Shown here: piece by piece, positions 25,992-34,061 of the stretch
Numbering within the stretch: the first letter of the stretch is position 1
Layout: each line of letters opens with the position of its first letter
Assembly (NCBI GenBank): GCA_016795465.1
Contig: JAEUHK010000085.1
Span: 1-64,000, forward strand
DNA: 64,000 nt
From: Verrucomicrobiaceae bacterium
GTDB taxonomy: Bacteria > Verrucomicrobiota > Verrucomicrobiia > Verrucomicrobiales > Verrucomicrobiaceae
Reading direction: 5' to 3'
The notes under the pieces: generated by a model
The model's input: the letters and a program-made list of their open reading frames with translations, nothing else
What the model was told of the DNA's origin: nothing
The model's database searches: none
Position numbers and translations under genes: made by a program

Positions 25992-26288
25992 ATGGCACGC
26001 TTCAAACCTCCCGGTCAATGCCCCGCATGCGGCGAATGGGTCCCCAAAGGCCAGGTCGCCTGCGATGAGTGCGGCGCGTGTGATCGCTCCGGCTGGAAGA
26101 ATCCTGATACTTACGACGGTCTCGACCTGCCGGACGACGGCTTTGACTATGATGACTTCATCGCCCGTGAATTCGGCGGTAAAGAAAACCGCGTGAGCGG
26201 CAACCAGCGCAGCCTTTGGTTCTGGGTCGGCCTCGTGCTCGTGATCATCCTCGCGCTCGGCTTTTTGATGCCGCTGCTGCGTGGATAG
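25992..26288 (+). CDS. Zinc-ribbon, single-pass membrane protein
   Basis: The 98-aa protein has N-terminal CPAC and CDEC pairs (residues ~9-28) forming a four-cysteine zinc ribbon. An acidic linker (DGLDLPDDGFDYDDFIAREFG) and one C-terminal membrane helix (LWFWVGLVLVIILALGFLMPLL) follow. Small proteins of this layout are common, and their role is unknown. The ATG at 25992 is chosen because it opens directly on the ribbon. In-frame ATGs upstream would overlap the divergent M23 gene. Confidence 0.75.
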   Translation: MARFKPPGQCPACGEWVPKGQVACDECGACDRSGWKNPDTYDGLDLPDDGFDYDDFIAREFGGKENRVSGNQRSLWFWVGLVLVIILALGFLMPLLRG

Positions 26289-26349
26289 AGCAGAGAGCAA
26301 AGAGCGCGTTTCCAATCCATCATGAGGCAGCGAACGATGCGCCAGCAAG

Positions 26350-26468
26350 GTAGCCATCTCGCTCCGCGAGATGAGCTTGGGATACCGCCAAAGCGGACGG
26401 TTTTAAGTTTGGGAACGCTTCCACAACTGCGCCAGCGCCGACTCATCTCGACGGAGCGAGATGGCTAC
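26350..26468. repeat. REP-like inverted pair in the gap before bioB
   Basis: GTAGCCATCTCGCTCCGCGA at 26350 has its reverse complement at 26442-26468, ending GGAGCGAGATGGCTAC. The 66-bp spacer holds a small CCGC-CAAA-GCGG hairpin. It has the same architecture as the other pairs here but a different arm sequence. The rest of 26289-26549 shows no gene. Confidence 0.85.
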
Positions 26469-26549
26469 TCTGCTTCGCATGCTCGAAGCAGGAAGTTCTA
26501 AAGCACTGCCTACGGGCAAACTGACGACTCGTGGCTCTTCGCGATGCCT

Positions 26550-27590
26550 TTACGCCGCGCAGCCGGCCGCCGCGTGCTCTTCCGGGTGGCAGGAGTGATC
26601 GCAGCAGGGGCTCAGCGGCACGCCGTTCATCGCGGCGGGGGCCTCGAGCTCGGGATTGGGCTCCAGGGGCATGAGGCCGAGATCGCGGAGGAGCTTCATG
26701 TCCTCGTTGGCACGCGGATTGGCGGCGGTGAGGAGCTTGTCGCCGTAGAAAATGGAGTTCGCGCCGGCGAAGTAGGCCAGCGCCTGGGCCTCGCGGCTCA
26801 AATTGGTGCGGCCGGCGCTGAGGCGGACCTTGGCCTTCGGGATGGCGATGCGTGTCACGGCGATCATGCGGATGAAGGCGAAGGCATCGACGACCTCGTT
26901 GTCGCCGAGCGGGGTGCCTTTGATCGGCATCAGCGCATTGATCGGCACGCTCTCGGGCTGCGGATTGAAGTTCGAAATGACCTCCAGCATCTTCAGGCGG
27001 TCCTCGATGGTCTCGCCGAGGCCGAGGATGCCGCCGCAGCAAACAGACATGCCGGCATCCTGCGCATGGCGGATGGTGCGGAGGCGGTCTTCAAAGCTGT
27101 GCGTGCTGACGATGTTCGGATAATGCTCCGGGGAGGTGTCCACGTTGTGGTTGTAGGCGGTCACCCCGGCTTCCTTCAAATCGGCGGCCTCTTCCGCGCC
27201 GAGCTCGCCGAGGGTCACGCAGACCTCCATGCCGAGCTTGGAAACGTCTCGCACGATGTCGAGCACCTGATCGAATTTTTGAGTGCCTTTGCGCACGCCT
27301 TTCCACGCGGCGCCCATGCAGAAGCGGGTGGAGCCATTCGCCCGAGCGGCGAGCGCACGCTCCATCACCTGCTCCTTCGGCATCAGCTTCTCCGCCTGCA
27401 CGCCGGTGCTGTAGCGGGCGCTTTGGGCGCAGTAGCCGCAGTCCTCGCTGCAACCGCCCGTCTTGATGCTCAGCAGGGTGCAAAGCTGCACCGAGTTGTC
27501 CGTCCAATGCTCGTCATGCACGGCGCGGGCCTGCTTAAGGAGGTTGAAGAAAGGCTGGTGATAGATGCGGTGAAGCTCGGCAAAGGTCAT
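26550..27590 (-). CDS. bioB: Biotin synthase (radical SAM)
   Basis: BioB inserts sulfur into dethiobiotin, the last step of biotin synthesis. The 346-aa protein starts at the ATG at 27590 (MTFAELHRIYHQPFFNLL). The radical-SAM cluster motif CSEDCGYC is present, followed by 'YSTGVQAEKLM', and 'CCGGILGLGET' and 'LSAGRTNLS' are conserved BioB segments. An extra C-terminal tail rich in Cys and His (CCDHSCHPEEHAAAGC) is unusual and could bind metal. An ECF sigma gene is divergent from it. Confidence 0.95.
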   Translation of the reverse strand: MTFAELHRIYHQPFFNLLKQARAVHDEHWTDNSVQLCTLLSIKTGGCSEDCGYCAQSARYSTGVQAEKLMPKEQVMERALAARANGSTRFCMGAAWKGVRKGTQKFDQVLDIVRDVSKLGMEVCVTLGELGAEEAADLKEAGVTAYNHNVDTSPEHYPNIVSTHSFEDRLRTIRHAQDAGMSVCCGGILGLGETIEDRLKMLEVISNFNPQPESVPINALMPIKGTPLGDNEVVDAFAFIRMIAVTRIAIPKAKVRLSAGRTNLSREAQALAYFAGANSIFYGDKLLTAANPRANEDMKLLRDLGLMPLEPNPELEAPAAMNGVPLSPCCDHSCHPEEHAAAGCAA

Positions 27591-27694
27591 GGCGGGGTTT
27601 GGAGGCAAAAAACTCGGGCGGATACTTGGCGCAAACCGCCGGGATGCACGGGAAAAGATAGACAAACCCCGCGCCCGCATCCGTCTCTGCCAGG

Positions 27695-28201
27695 ATGCCG
27701 CGCCCTGCCGCCCAGCTCGAACGCCTTTACGACACCCACGCCGCGGGGGTCTTTCACTACCTGCACGGCATCGTGCGGTCGGAGGCGGACGCGAAGGACC
27801 TGCTGCAGGAGTTCTTCATCAAACTCTCCCGCCTCACGCTGCCCGCCGGGCTGGAAAACGAACGCGCCTACCTGCTGCGCATCGCCCACCGGCTGGCCAT
27901 CGACTGGCTGCGCCGCCACGCCACGCGGGAGCGGGCGGAGCAAACGCATCCGCAGGCCCTCTTCGCCCCGCAGGACGATCCGGACGCGGATCGCTTTGCC
28001 CGCCGCGTCGAGTCTGCGCTGCACGAGCTGCCGCCGGAGCAGCGCAGCATCGCCGAGATGAAGCTGTGGCACGGCCTCACCTTTGAGCAGATCGCCGAGG
28101 CGCAGCAGATCCCGCTGAACACCGCCGCCAGCCGCTACCGCTACGCCCTCGAAAAACTCCGCGGCCTGCTGAAGCCGCTCTACGACGAATTGACGCCATG
28201 A
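27695..28201 (+). CDS. ECF-type RNA polymerase sigma factor (cassette 1)
   Basis: The 168-aa protein has region 2 'DAKDLLQEFFIKL' with 'AYLLRIAHRLAIDWLRR', and region 4 'LTFEQIAEAQQIPLNTAA' ending 'YALEKLR', as in extracytoplasmic-function sigma factors. It directs RNA polymerase to a small regulon, often including its own operon. Its stop codon overlaps the ATG of the next gene (ATGA at 28198), which strongly suggests a functional link. It is paralogous to the sigma gene at 30077. Confidence 0.92.
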   Translation: MPRPAAQLERLYDTHAAGVFHYLHGIVRSEADAKDLLQEFFIKLSRLTLPAGLENERAYLLRIAHRLAIDWLRRHATRERAEQTHPQALFAPQDDPDADRFARRVESALHELPPEQRSIAEMKLWHGLTFEQIAEAQQIPLNTAASRYRYALEKLRGLLKPLYDELTP

Positions 28202-28479
28202 AAACGCCCCCCGATGCCTTCGAGCACGATTTGGAACGTCTCGCCCTCCGCGAGCTGCCGACGCACTGGCGGCAGGAAATCCTCGCGAAGGCGCAAAAGC
28301 CCCGTCTCGCCCCGCCGCGACCTCTCGCGTTCGTTTTGGCCGCCGCGTGGCTCATCATCCTCACGCTGCAACTCCTCACGCCCGCGCCTGAAAATCCGCC
28401 GCAGGCTCAAATCGCGCCCGTCTTCGCCCCCAGCAGCCTGTTTGCCCTCAACCATCACCTCGACCTCCTCCAGCCATGA
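28198..28479 (+). CDS. Small one-helix membrane protein, candidate anti-sigma factor (cassette 1)
   Basis: The 93-aa protein has a cytosolic, charged N-terminal half (DAFEHDLERLALRELPTHW), one membrane helix (LAFVLAAAWLIILTLQLL) and a short outer tail. That topology, and overlap with the sigma gene before and the large membrane protein gene after (4-bp overlaps on both sides), fit a membrane anti-sigma factor, but no ZAS or known ASD motif is visible. Homologous to the protein at 30559, aligning 'DLE-TLR-L' and the helix. Role inferred. Confidence 0.7.
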   Translation: MKTPPDAFEHDLERLALRELPTHWRQEILAKAQKPRLAPPRPLAFVLAAAWLIILTLQLLTPAPENPPQAQIAPVFAPSSLFALNHHLDLLQP

Positions 28480-29939
28480 AACGCCTCTTCAACCTTCGCG
28501 TGCTCGTTTGGACTCTTGCGAGTCTCGTCACGCTTTACCTCCTCGCCGTCACGCTCGAAAACTGGACCGGTGCCCGCGCCCTCGCCGCCGCGAAGGAAAA
28601 AGTCGCCCAGGAAGGCGAGAGCCTCGATTTCATGTCGCTCGTCCCGCCGCTGCCGCCCGAGGCGGAAAACTTCTGCGCCCTCGAACCGCTCGCCGGGCTC
28701 ACGAATCCGAAAAACAAGCCCGCGCCAGCTTTGGAGGCTCTCGACAAAATCACCTCGAAAGCCCCCGGCGGCCTCAACTCCATCCAGCTCGGCACCGCGC
28801 CCGATTTGAAGCCAAGGATCGAGCACCTCGCGAAGAACGGCATTGGCAGGGCGGACGCCACACCCGCCGAGATGCTCGCCGCGCTCGATGCCGCCCATCC
28901 CGTTTTGAAAACGCTCGCCGAGGCCGCGCCGAGGCGTCGTGCCGCGCGGTTCACTCCGCAGTTGGGTGAAGGGCAAGGGTTCGTCACGCTCTTTGAGATG
29001 AAGGTGCCGCATTACACACACGCCCAGCGTCTCGGGAAGGCCTTGCTGGTCCGCTGCCATCTCGCTATTGCCGCAGGCCAGGCCGGAGAGGCAGTGAAAT
29101 GCATCCAAGCGTCGTTGCGGCTCTCCAAGGCCTGCTTTCACGAGCCGATCCTCATCAGCCTTCTCGTCGGATCCAGCATCCAGGCCCTCGCGATGGACAA
29201 CGTCTGGGCGTTGCTGCATGCCCGCATCGCTGCCGAGGCCGAGCTGACACTTTTGAAAGTGGAGCTAGCCCGCCTCGACATCCCCGCCTCGATGCTCCAC
29301 GCCATGCGTGGCGAGCTGGCGACTGCCTCGCAGACCTTTGACGCCCTGCGAGGCCGCTCGGATCGTGGCATCACTCTGTTTGACGTCTCCAGACCACCCG
29401 GCACGCCACAGCCCATCAGCTCCCGCGTGCTCAATGCCATGCTGCCCTCCGGCTTTCTTGACCACTCCGAGGCCGTCGTCATCAATCTTGAGATCGACCA
29501 TCTCATCCTGCCGATGAAGCAGGGTGGCTATGTGCGGGTGAACGCGGGTTTGCACTCACTCGAAACGAACCTCGATGGGAAGAGCCGGATCGGCGTCCAT
29601 CCGCATCACATCTTTGCCCGACTCTTCATGCCTGCCTACCGAGGCGTCATTCGCAGCGTCACTGAATCCGAAACACGCCGCCGCCAAGCCTTGGCCGCCG
29701 TCGCCATCGAGTCCTTCCGCCTCTCAAAAGGCTCGCCACCTCCGTCACTGCCAGACGGCATCCTCGATGTCATCGACGAAAAACCCATGCGCTACCGCGT
29801 CGAAGGCAGCGGCTACGTTTTGTGGTCCATCGCTCACGATGAGGAAGACGATGGCGGCACGCTGCCGGGCAAGGACGAGAAGGTCCGCGATGCCAAATTC
29901 ACCGGCGACTGGGTGTGGCGCATGCCCGCGAGCAAGTGA
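28476..29939 (+). CDS. Membrane-anchored protein of unknown family (cassette 1)
   Basis: The 487-aa protein has one N-terminal membrane helix (VLVWTLASLVTLYLLAV) and a large, mainly helical outer part. The C-terminal signature is 'RRRQALAAVAIESFRL-KG', then 'GYVLWSIAHDEEDDGG' and a final 'DWVWRM'. The Asp-rich YxLWSxxxDxxDDGG piece recalls the C-terminus of type II secretion pseudopilins. The same layout is found in the genes at 31057 and 32550. The start overlaps the small membrane gene (ATGA). It is probably the sensor or output of the sigma cassette. Function unknown. Confidence 0.75.
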   Translation: MKRLFNLRVLVWTLASLVTLYLLAVTLENWTGARALAAAKEKVAQEGESLDFMSLVPPLPPEAENFCALEPLAGLTNPKNKPAPALEALDKITSKAPGGLNSIQLGTAPDLKPRIEHLAKNGIGRADATPAEMLAALDAAHPVLKTLAEAAPRRRAARFTPQLGEGQGFVTLFEMKVPHYTHAQRLGKALLVRCHLAIAAGQAGEAVKCIQASLRLSKACFHEPILISLLVGSSIQALAMDNVWALLHARIAAEAELTLLKVELARLDIPASMLHAMRGELATASQTFDALRGRSDRGITLFDVSRPPGTPQPISSRVLNAMLPSGFLDHSEAVVINLEIDHLILPMKQGGYVRVNAGLHSLETNLDGKSRIGVHPHHIFARLFMPAYRGVIRSVTESETRRRQALAAVAIESFRLSKGSPPPSLPDGILDVIDEKPMRYRVEGSGYVLWSIAHDEEDDGGTLPGKDEKVRDAKFTGDWVWRMPASK

Positions 29940-30012
29940 GCGGTGGGGGAGTGATGGAGTGATGTTCGGCGTTCCGGACCCCCATTACTCCCCGACTCCA
30001 TCACTCCACCGC
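29940..30012. repeat. Inverted repeat / large hairpin between the two sigma cassettes
   Basis: A 13-bp perfect stem GGAGTGATGGAGT (29948-29960) pairs with ACTCCATCACTCC (29995-30007), extended by GCGGTGG/CCACCGC. It directly follows the stop of cassette 1 and could end its transcript, though no T-run is next to it. Confidence 0.6.
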
Positions 30013-30076
30013 CCCTCCCGCCGTCTGTTTAAATAAATCCCGCCATCTCGTGCGTCGTCTGCCAAACTGAACGCGG

Positions 30077-30562
30077 ATGCCGCCCAGCGAAGCCACTCTC
30101 TCCCGACTCCATGCCGACCACGCCGTGAGCGTGTATCGCTTCGCGTGGTCGGTGACGAAAGATGAAGGCCAGGCGCAGGAGGTGGTGCAGGAGTTGTTTT
30201 TGAAGCTCGCCCGCGATGCCGATGCGGTCACGACGGCCCGCTCGGAACGGGCGGTGCTTTTCACGATGGCACGCAACCTCTCGCTCGATGCGTTGCGGCA
30301 TCGCACGCGGGAGGAAAAGGCGCTGGAGGCTTGGGAGCAGGAGCTGCCGGGCTGGTTTGAGCCCGCAGCGGATCACGAAGCACTCATCGCCGCGCTCGCT
30401 GAGCTGCCGGAGGAGCAGCGCAGCGTCGTGCATCTGCATGTGTGGGAAGACATGACCTTCCGCGAGATCGGCGAGCTGCTCGACCAGCCTACGCAAACCA
30501 TCGCCAGCCGCTACCGCTATGCCTTGGAGAAACTCCGCGTCCACAAACACACCCTCGTATGA
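30077..30562 (+). CDS. ECF-type RNA polymerase sigma factor (cassette 2)
   Basis: The 161-aa protein has region 2 'EAQEVVQELFLKLARD'-like sequence ('GQAQEVVQELFLKLA'), 'VLFTMARNLSLDALRHR', and region 4 'MTFREIGELLDQPTQTIA' with 'YALEKLR'. It is a paralog of the 27695 sigma factor. Its TGA overlaps the ATG of the next gene (30559). It is the first gene of a four-gene unit running to 34061. Confidence 0.92.
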   Translation: MPPSEATLSRLHADHAVSVYRFAWSVTKDEGQAQEVVQELFLKLARDADAVTTARSERAVLFTMARNLSLDALRHRTREEKALEAWEQELPGWFEPAADHEALIAALAELPEEQRSVVHLHVWEDMTFREIGELLDQPTQTIASRYRYALEKLRVHKHTLV

Positions 30563-31011
30563 AACCGGACCTCGAACAGACCCTGCGCACCCTTCGCTGG
30601 CGAGACCCGCCGCAGGCGTTTTTGCAGCAAACATTGGATCTGGCACTTGCCGAGTCGCGACAGCGTTCTGGAGTGCGCCGGGCCTCCGGCGCTTTGGAGC
30701 GTCCATCGGACTCCGCAAAGCTCCAGAGGGCTGGAGCACTCCAAGACGCTCCCGCGCGAAATCGAAAACGGCACCTCTTTGCATGGCTCGCCTTCATCCC
30801 GCGACCGCTGCGCTTGCCACTCGCCGCGTGCTGGCTGCTCGCGTTCTACTTCCGTCTCACCACGCCGGAGGCCATCCCGCAGAGCACGCTCGAAAACTAC
30901 GCCAAGCTGCCACCGGTCACGCCAGCGCAGCTCATCGCCCACCTCGCCGAAGCCAAACGTCTCGCCGATGAACTCCTCGAACAACGCCGCGGCCCCATCC
31001 CGCCGCTTTGA
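30559..31011 (+). CDS. Small one-helix membrane protein, candidate anti-sigma factor (cassette 2)
   Basis: The 150-aa protein is built like the 93-aa protein of cassette 1: cytosolic start 'DLEQTLRTLRW', one membrane helix (LRLPLAACWLLAFYF) near residue 85-100 and a short outer tail. It is longer because residues ~36-64 are encoded by a REP-like inverted repeat (30665-30749) that keeps the frame. The sigma gene overlaps its start. Anti-sigma role is inferred from position and topology only. Confidence 0.7.
   Translation: MKPDLEQTLRTLRWRDPPQAFLQQTLDLALAESRQRSGVRRASGALERPSDSAKLQRAGALQDAPARNRKRHLFAWLAFIPRPLRLPLAACWLLAFYFRLTTPEAIPQSTLENYAKLPPVTPAQLIAHLAEAKRLADELLEQRRGPIPPL
30665..30749. repeat. 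REP-like inverted pair inside the cassette 2 small gene
   Basis: TCTGGAGTGCGCCGGGCCTC (from 30667) with 'GCTTTGGAGCGTCC' is matched in reverse complement by 'GGACTCCGCAAAGCTCC' and 'GGAGCACTCCAAGACGC' ending at 30749. It lies between the N-terminal region and the membrane helix of the protein. The equivalent cassette 1 protein lacks it. Confidence 0.75.
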
Positions 31012-31013
31012 AG

Positions 31014-31108
31014 AAAGTGGAACAGGTTTTCAACCTGTTCATTCCCCGACACGCTCATGAGCTCAGCCGCCACTTCCGAACCGACAGGTTGCAAACCTGT
31101 CCCACTTT
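31014..31108. repeat. REP-like inverted pair spanning a gene start
   Basis: AAAGTGGAACAGGTTTTCAA (31014-31033, continuing CCTGTTC) and, in reverse complement, AAAGTGGGACAGGTTTGCAA (31089-31108) frame the intergenic gap. The ATG of the next gene (31057) lies between the arms, and the right arm encodes residues ~9-17 (EPTGCKPVP). The 'TGCKPVP' peptide is a recurrent translation of such palindromes. Confidence 0.85.
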
Positions 31109-32553
31109 CCCGTCGATGGCTCCGTCGCCTGCTTTGGACCTGCGTCTGCCTCATCTCGCTGCTCACAGTTTATTACCAGTGGGAGAATCGCCGTAGTGCC
31201 CGCGAGTTGAAACTGGCCCGTGAGCGTCTTCTCGAACGCATCGGCACGGAAAACTGGCTCGATCTCGCGCCGCCGGTGGTGCCGGACGAGCAGAACTTTT
31301 TCGCGCTGCCGGTCGTCGAGCAGTGGATGCACCGCGATGGTCGCCAAGTTCGCTATGTCATCCCGAAAAACGCTTTTTTGCCGCCGAACTTCGTTTCACC
31401 GGCCATTCTCGAAAACGAGGCCGATGGCACTTCACACGTCGATTACGCGAGTTGGGCCCAAAGCCGCGATTTGAAGGGCGAATCGCCTGCCGTCGTGATG
31501 AATCGCGAACTCGGCGATGGCAATGGCTTGCTCCCGAAACTCGCCGCGGGCCTCTCGCGGCCTTTTTCCGCGTGGAAACCGCACCAGCATGATGAACTCG
31601 CCGCCGCCGGCGCCGATCCCTATGACGCGATACAGCCGCATGTCAGCAACGTGAACGACCAAATGCGTCAACTCGGCCTCCATTTGCGTGTGGCCGCTGC
31701 GGCGGGTGATGTGGAGAAAGCACGCAGCACCGCGCTCATCCTGCTGCGCTTGTTTCCTGAATCCGCCAGCTCGCGTCACTGGCTCGTCGGCTCGCTGGTG
31801 AGCCTCGCGACGCACGAGATCGCCTTTGAGGCACTGCAAGACGCGCTCGGCAAACCGGCGTGGGATGAGAACGGCCTCCATGCGCTGCAACTCCAGCTCG
31901 GCAAGATCAACGACCTCGAAGTCGTGGACGGCGCGCTCAGCATGGAGACGCTCACTGGCTACGGCGTCGGCCTTTTCATCCGAGAAAGCTGCCGCAAAGA
32001 CGGCACCGCGGTCGAAATGCTGCGGTTTGGGCGAGAGGATGATTCGTGGCTCACTCGCCTCGGCAATCAGGCCACTCGCCTCGGCTACATCTACGGTCCC
32101 ACCGGGTGGCACGATGCGAACACGGCCTTCTATGCTGAGCGCTTTTTGGATTTGCTTGGTCCGAAAGGCGAAACCGCATGGCTGGACGCCGCTCCACGAA
32201 TCGCGGCACTCAAGAAGCACTTGGAGGCTGAGTATCGTCATCTCGGATGGAACATGCGCCGCAAGATCAGCGCGATGGCGCTGCCAAACATCGGCACCAC
32301 TTTCGATGTCGCGGCCAAAACGCTCTTCCACCGTCGCTGCCTCATCATCGCGTGCGAATTGGAGAGGCATCGACTCGCGCGTGGCACTTATCCCGCGTCG
32401 CTCGACGTGGTGAAGGAAGCGTTGAGGCCGTTCACCATCGTCGATCCCGCCAAACCGACGCAATTGCCCGGCTACCGCGTCGAGCCTGACGGCTATGTGC
32501 TCTCCAGCGTGAGGGACCAAAGCTGGGACTGGCGCATGAAACGAACACCATGA
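31057..32553 (+). CDS. Membrane-anchored protein of unknown family (cassette 2, first copy)
   Basis: The 498-aa paralog of the 28476 gene has an N-terminal membrane helix at residues ~27-45, followed by 'YYQWENRRSARELKLARERL', which matches 'LWQWENWRSARELKAVHQRV' of the next gene. The C-terminus has 'FHRRCLIIACELERHRLARG', 'PASLDVV', 'PGYRVEPDGYVL' and a final 'DWRMKR'. The DDGG stretch of the other two members is missing. The first ~20 residues come partly from a REP-like arm, so the true start may be further in. It overlaps the next gene by 4 bp. Confidence 0.72.
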   Translation: MSSAATSEPTGCKPVPLSRRWLRRLLWTCVCLISLLTVYYQWENRRSARELKLARERLLERIGTENWLDLAPPVVPDEQNFFALPVVEQWMHRDGRQVRYVIPKNAFLPPNFVSPAILENEADGTSHVDYASWAQSRDLKGESPAVVMNRELGDGNGLLPKLAAGLSRPFSAWKPHQHDELAAAGADPYDAIQPHVSNVNDQMRQLGLHLRVAAAAGDVEKARSTALILLRLFPESASSRHWLVGSLVSLATHEIAFEALQDALGKPAWDENGLHALQLQLGKINDLEVVDGALSMETLTGYGVGLFIRESCRKDGTAVEMLRFGREDDSWLTRLGNQATRLGYIYGPTGWHDANTAFYAERFLDLLGPKGETAWLDAAPRIAALKKHLEAEYRHLGWNMRRKISAMALPNIGTTFDVAAKTLFHRRCLIIACELERHRLARGTYPASLDVVKEALRPFTIVDPAKPTQLPGYRVEPDGYVLSSVRDQSWDWRMKRTP

Positions 32554-34061
32554 ACTCCAAACCCATCACTGAAACTTGGTACACGCTCCGCTTGGCCCGC
32601 TGGGCATGGCGGCTGATTTGGAATCGCCGCATGGCGTGGACGGTTGTCTGCCTTGTCTCGCTCGTCACGGTGCTGTGGCAGTGGGAGAACTGGCGCAGCG
32701 CTCGTGAATTGAAGGCGGTGCATCAGCGGGTGGTGGAGCGGTTGGGCACCGATGATCCCTTCGCCTTCATGCCGCCGAGAGTGACGGATGAGCAGAACTA
32801 CTTCGCGAATCCCGTGCTCGAATCCTGGCTGCATGAGACGACGCCGGGCACGCTGCGGCTGAAATACAATCCACCGAAGGATGCGCTGCTGCCGAAGGAT
32901 TTCATCAAGCCGGAGATCGTCGAAGGTGAAGACGGCAAGGCTGGCAGGCTCGATTTGAAGGCGTGGATGGCGAAACGGAACCTTCCGAACACGGAGGAGC
33001 CTCGTCTCGTGCTCGCTCGGGAGCTCGGCGATGGAAACGGGCTGCTGCCCAAGCTCGCGGAGGGCTTGAACAAGCCTTACTCGATCATGAAGCCAGGCCA
33101 GCGTGAGGCAATGGAGGCTGCGGACGGGAATCCGTGGGCGGCACCGTATCCCCAATTTGAGAGCCTGAACCGTTTTCAGGAACAGCTCGGCCTGCATCTG
33201 CGCAGTGCGGCGCTGGCGGGCGAGGGTGACAAGGCCGCGACCATCGCACACATCATGCTGCGCTTTTGCGAGGCTCCCGCACGCTGTGGCATGATCGGCT
33301 GCCTCGTGCCGCTGGCACTGCATGGCATCGCTTTGGATGCGCTGCATGAGGCACTGGAGCATCCGGTTTGGACGGAGGAGGCGCTGGGTCGTCTCCAGGT
33401 GCGGCTTGCCCAGTTTGACGACTTGAAGCAATACCAGCGGGCGCATGCGGGCGAGATCCTGAACATGTTTGCCGGGCTGACTTACTTTCGCAGGCATCCA
33501 GAGGCATTTGATCTCGGCGGCGGTAGCGACGCCGAACGCTCCGTCACGGGTTTCGTGGTCCGCAACATGCCCGTCGGCTGGCACGATGCGAACGTGGCCT
33601 ACTACACGAATCACATGCTCGACCAGCTCGGGCCGCTGACGCCGACAGCGTGGCTCGATGCCGGTTCACGCAGCGAGGCGGTGAATGCACGAGTAAAGGC
33701 GGAAGTCACTTGGCCGAATCCACGCCGCATTCTCGGAGCGATAGCGATTCCGCATGTCGGCAACATCTCACAACACGCCGCCGAGACGCTGTTTCATCGC
33801 CGCTGCCTGATCATCGCGTGTGCATTGGAAAAGCATCGTCTGCGTCACGGAGCCTTTCCTGCCTCGCTGGACACCGTGAAGGACGATTTGAAACTCTTCA
33901 CGCTCGATGATCCGGCGTGGCCGGGGCATCTGCCGGGCTTCAAACTCGAAAACGGCGGCTACTTGCTCTGGTCTGCCGGACCGGATGCGAGGGACGATGG
34001 CGGGGAAAAGGACAAGGACTGGCTGTGGCGCGTCACTTTTTCTCTTCCGAACCCGGCGTGA
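32550..34061 (+). CDS. Membrane-anchored protein of unknown family (cassette 2, second copy)
   Basis: The 503-aa third member of the family has an N-terminal helix (MAWTVVCLVSLVTVLW), 'QWENWRSARELK', a helical outer domain, 'FHRRCLIIACALEKHRLRHG', 'FPASLDTV', 'PGFKLENGGYLLWSAG', then 'DARDDGG' and a 'DWLWRV' end. Its ATG overlaps the stop of the 31057 gene, so sigma, small membrane protein and both large proteins read as one unit. The last 29 bp overlap the convergent M23 gene. Function unknown. Confidence 0.72.
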   Translation: MNSKPITETWYTLRLARWAWRLIWNRRMAWTVVCLVSLVTVLWQWENWRSARELKAVHQRVVERLGTDDPFAFMPPRVTDEQNYFANPVLESWLHETTPGTLRLKYNPPKDALLPKDFIKPEIVEGEDGKAGRLDLKAWMAKRNLPNTEEPRLVLARELGDGNGLLPKLAEGLNKPYSIMKPGQREAMEAADGNPWAAPYPQFESLNRFQEQLGLHLRSAALAGEGDKAATIAHIMLRFCEAPARCGMIGCLVPLALHGIALDALHEALEHPVWTEEALGRLQVRLAQFDDLKQYQRAHAGEILNMFAGLTYFRRHPEAFDLGGGSDAERSVTGFVVRNMPVGWHDANVAYYTNHMLDQLGPLTPTAWLDAGSRSEAVNARVKAEVTWPNPRRILGAIAIPHVGNISQHAAETLFHRRCLIIACALEKHRLRHGAFPASLDTVKDDLKLFTLDDPAWPGHLPGFKLENGGYLLWSAGPDARDDGGEKDKDWLWRVTFSLPNPA

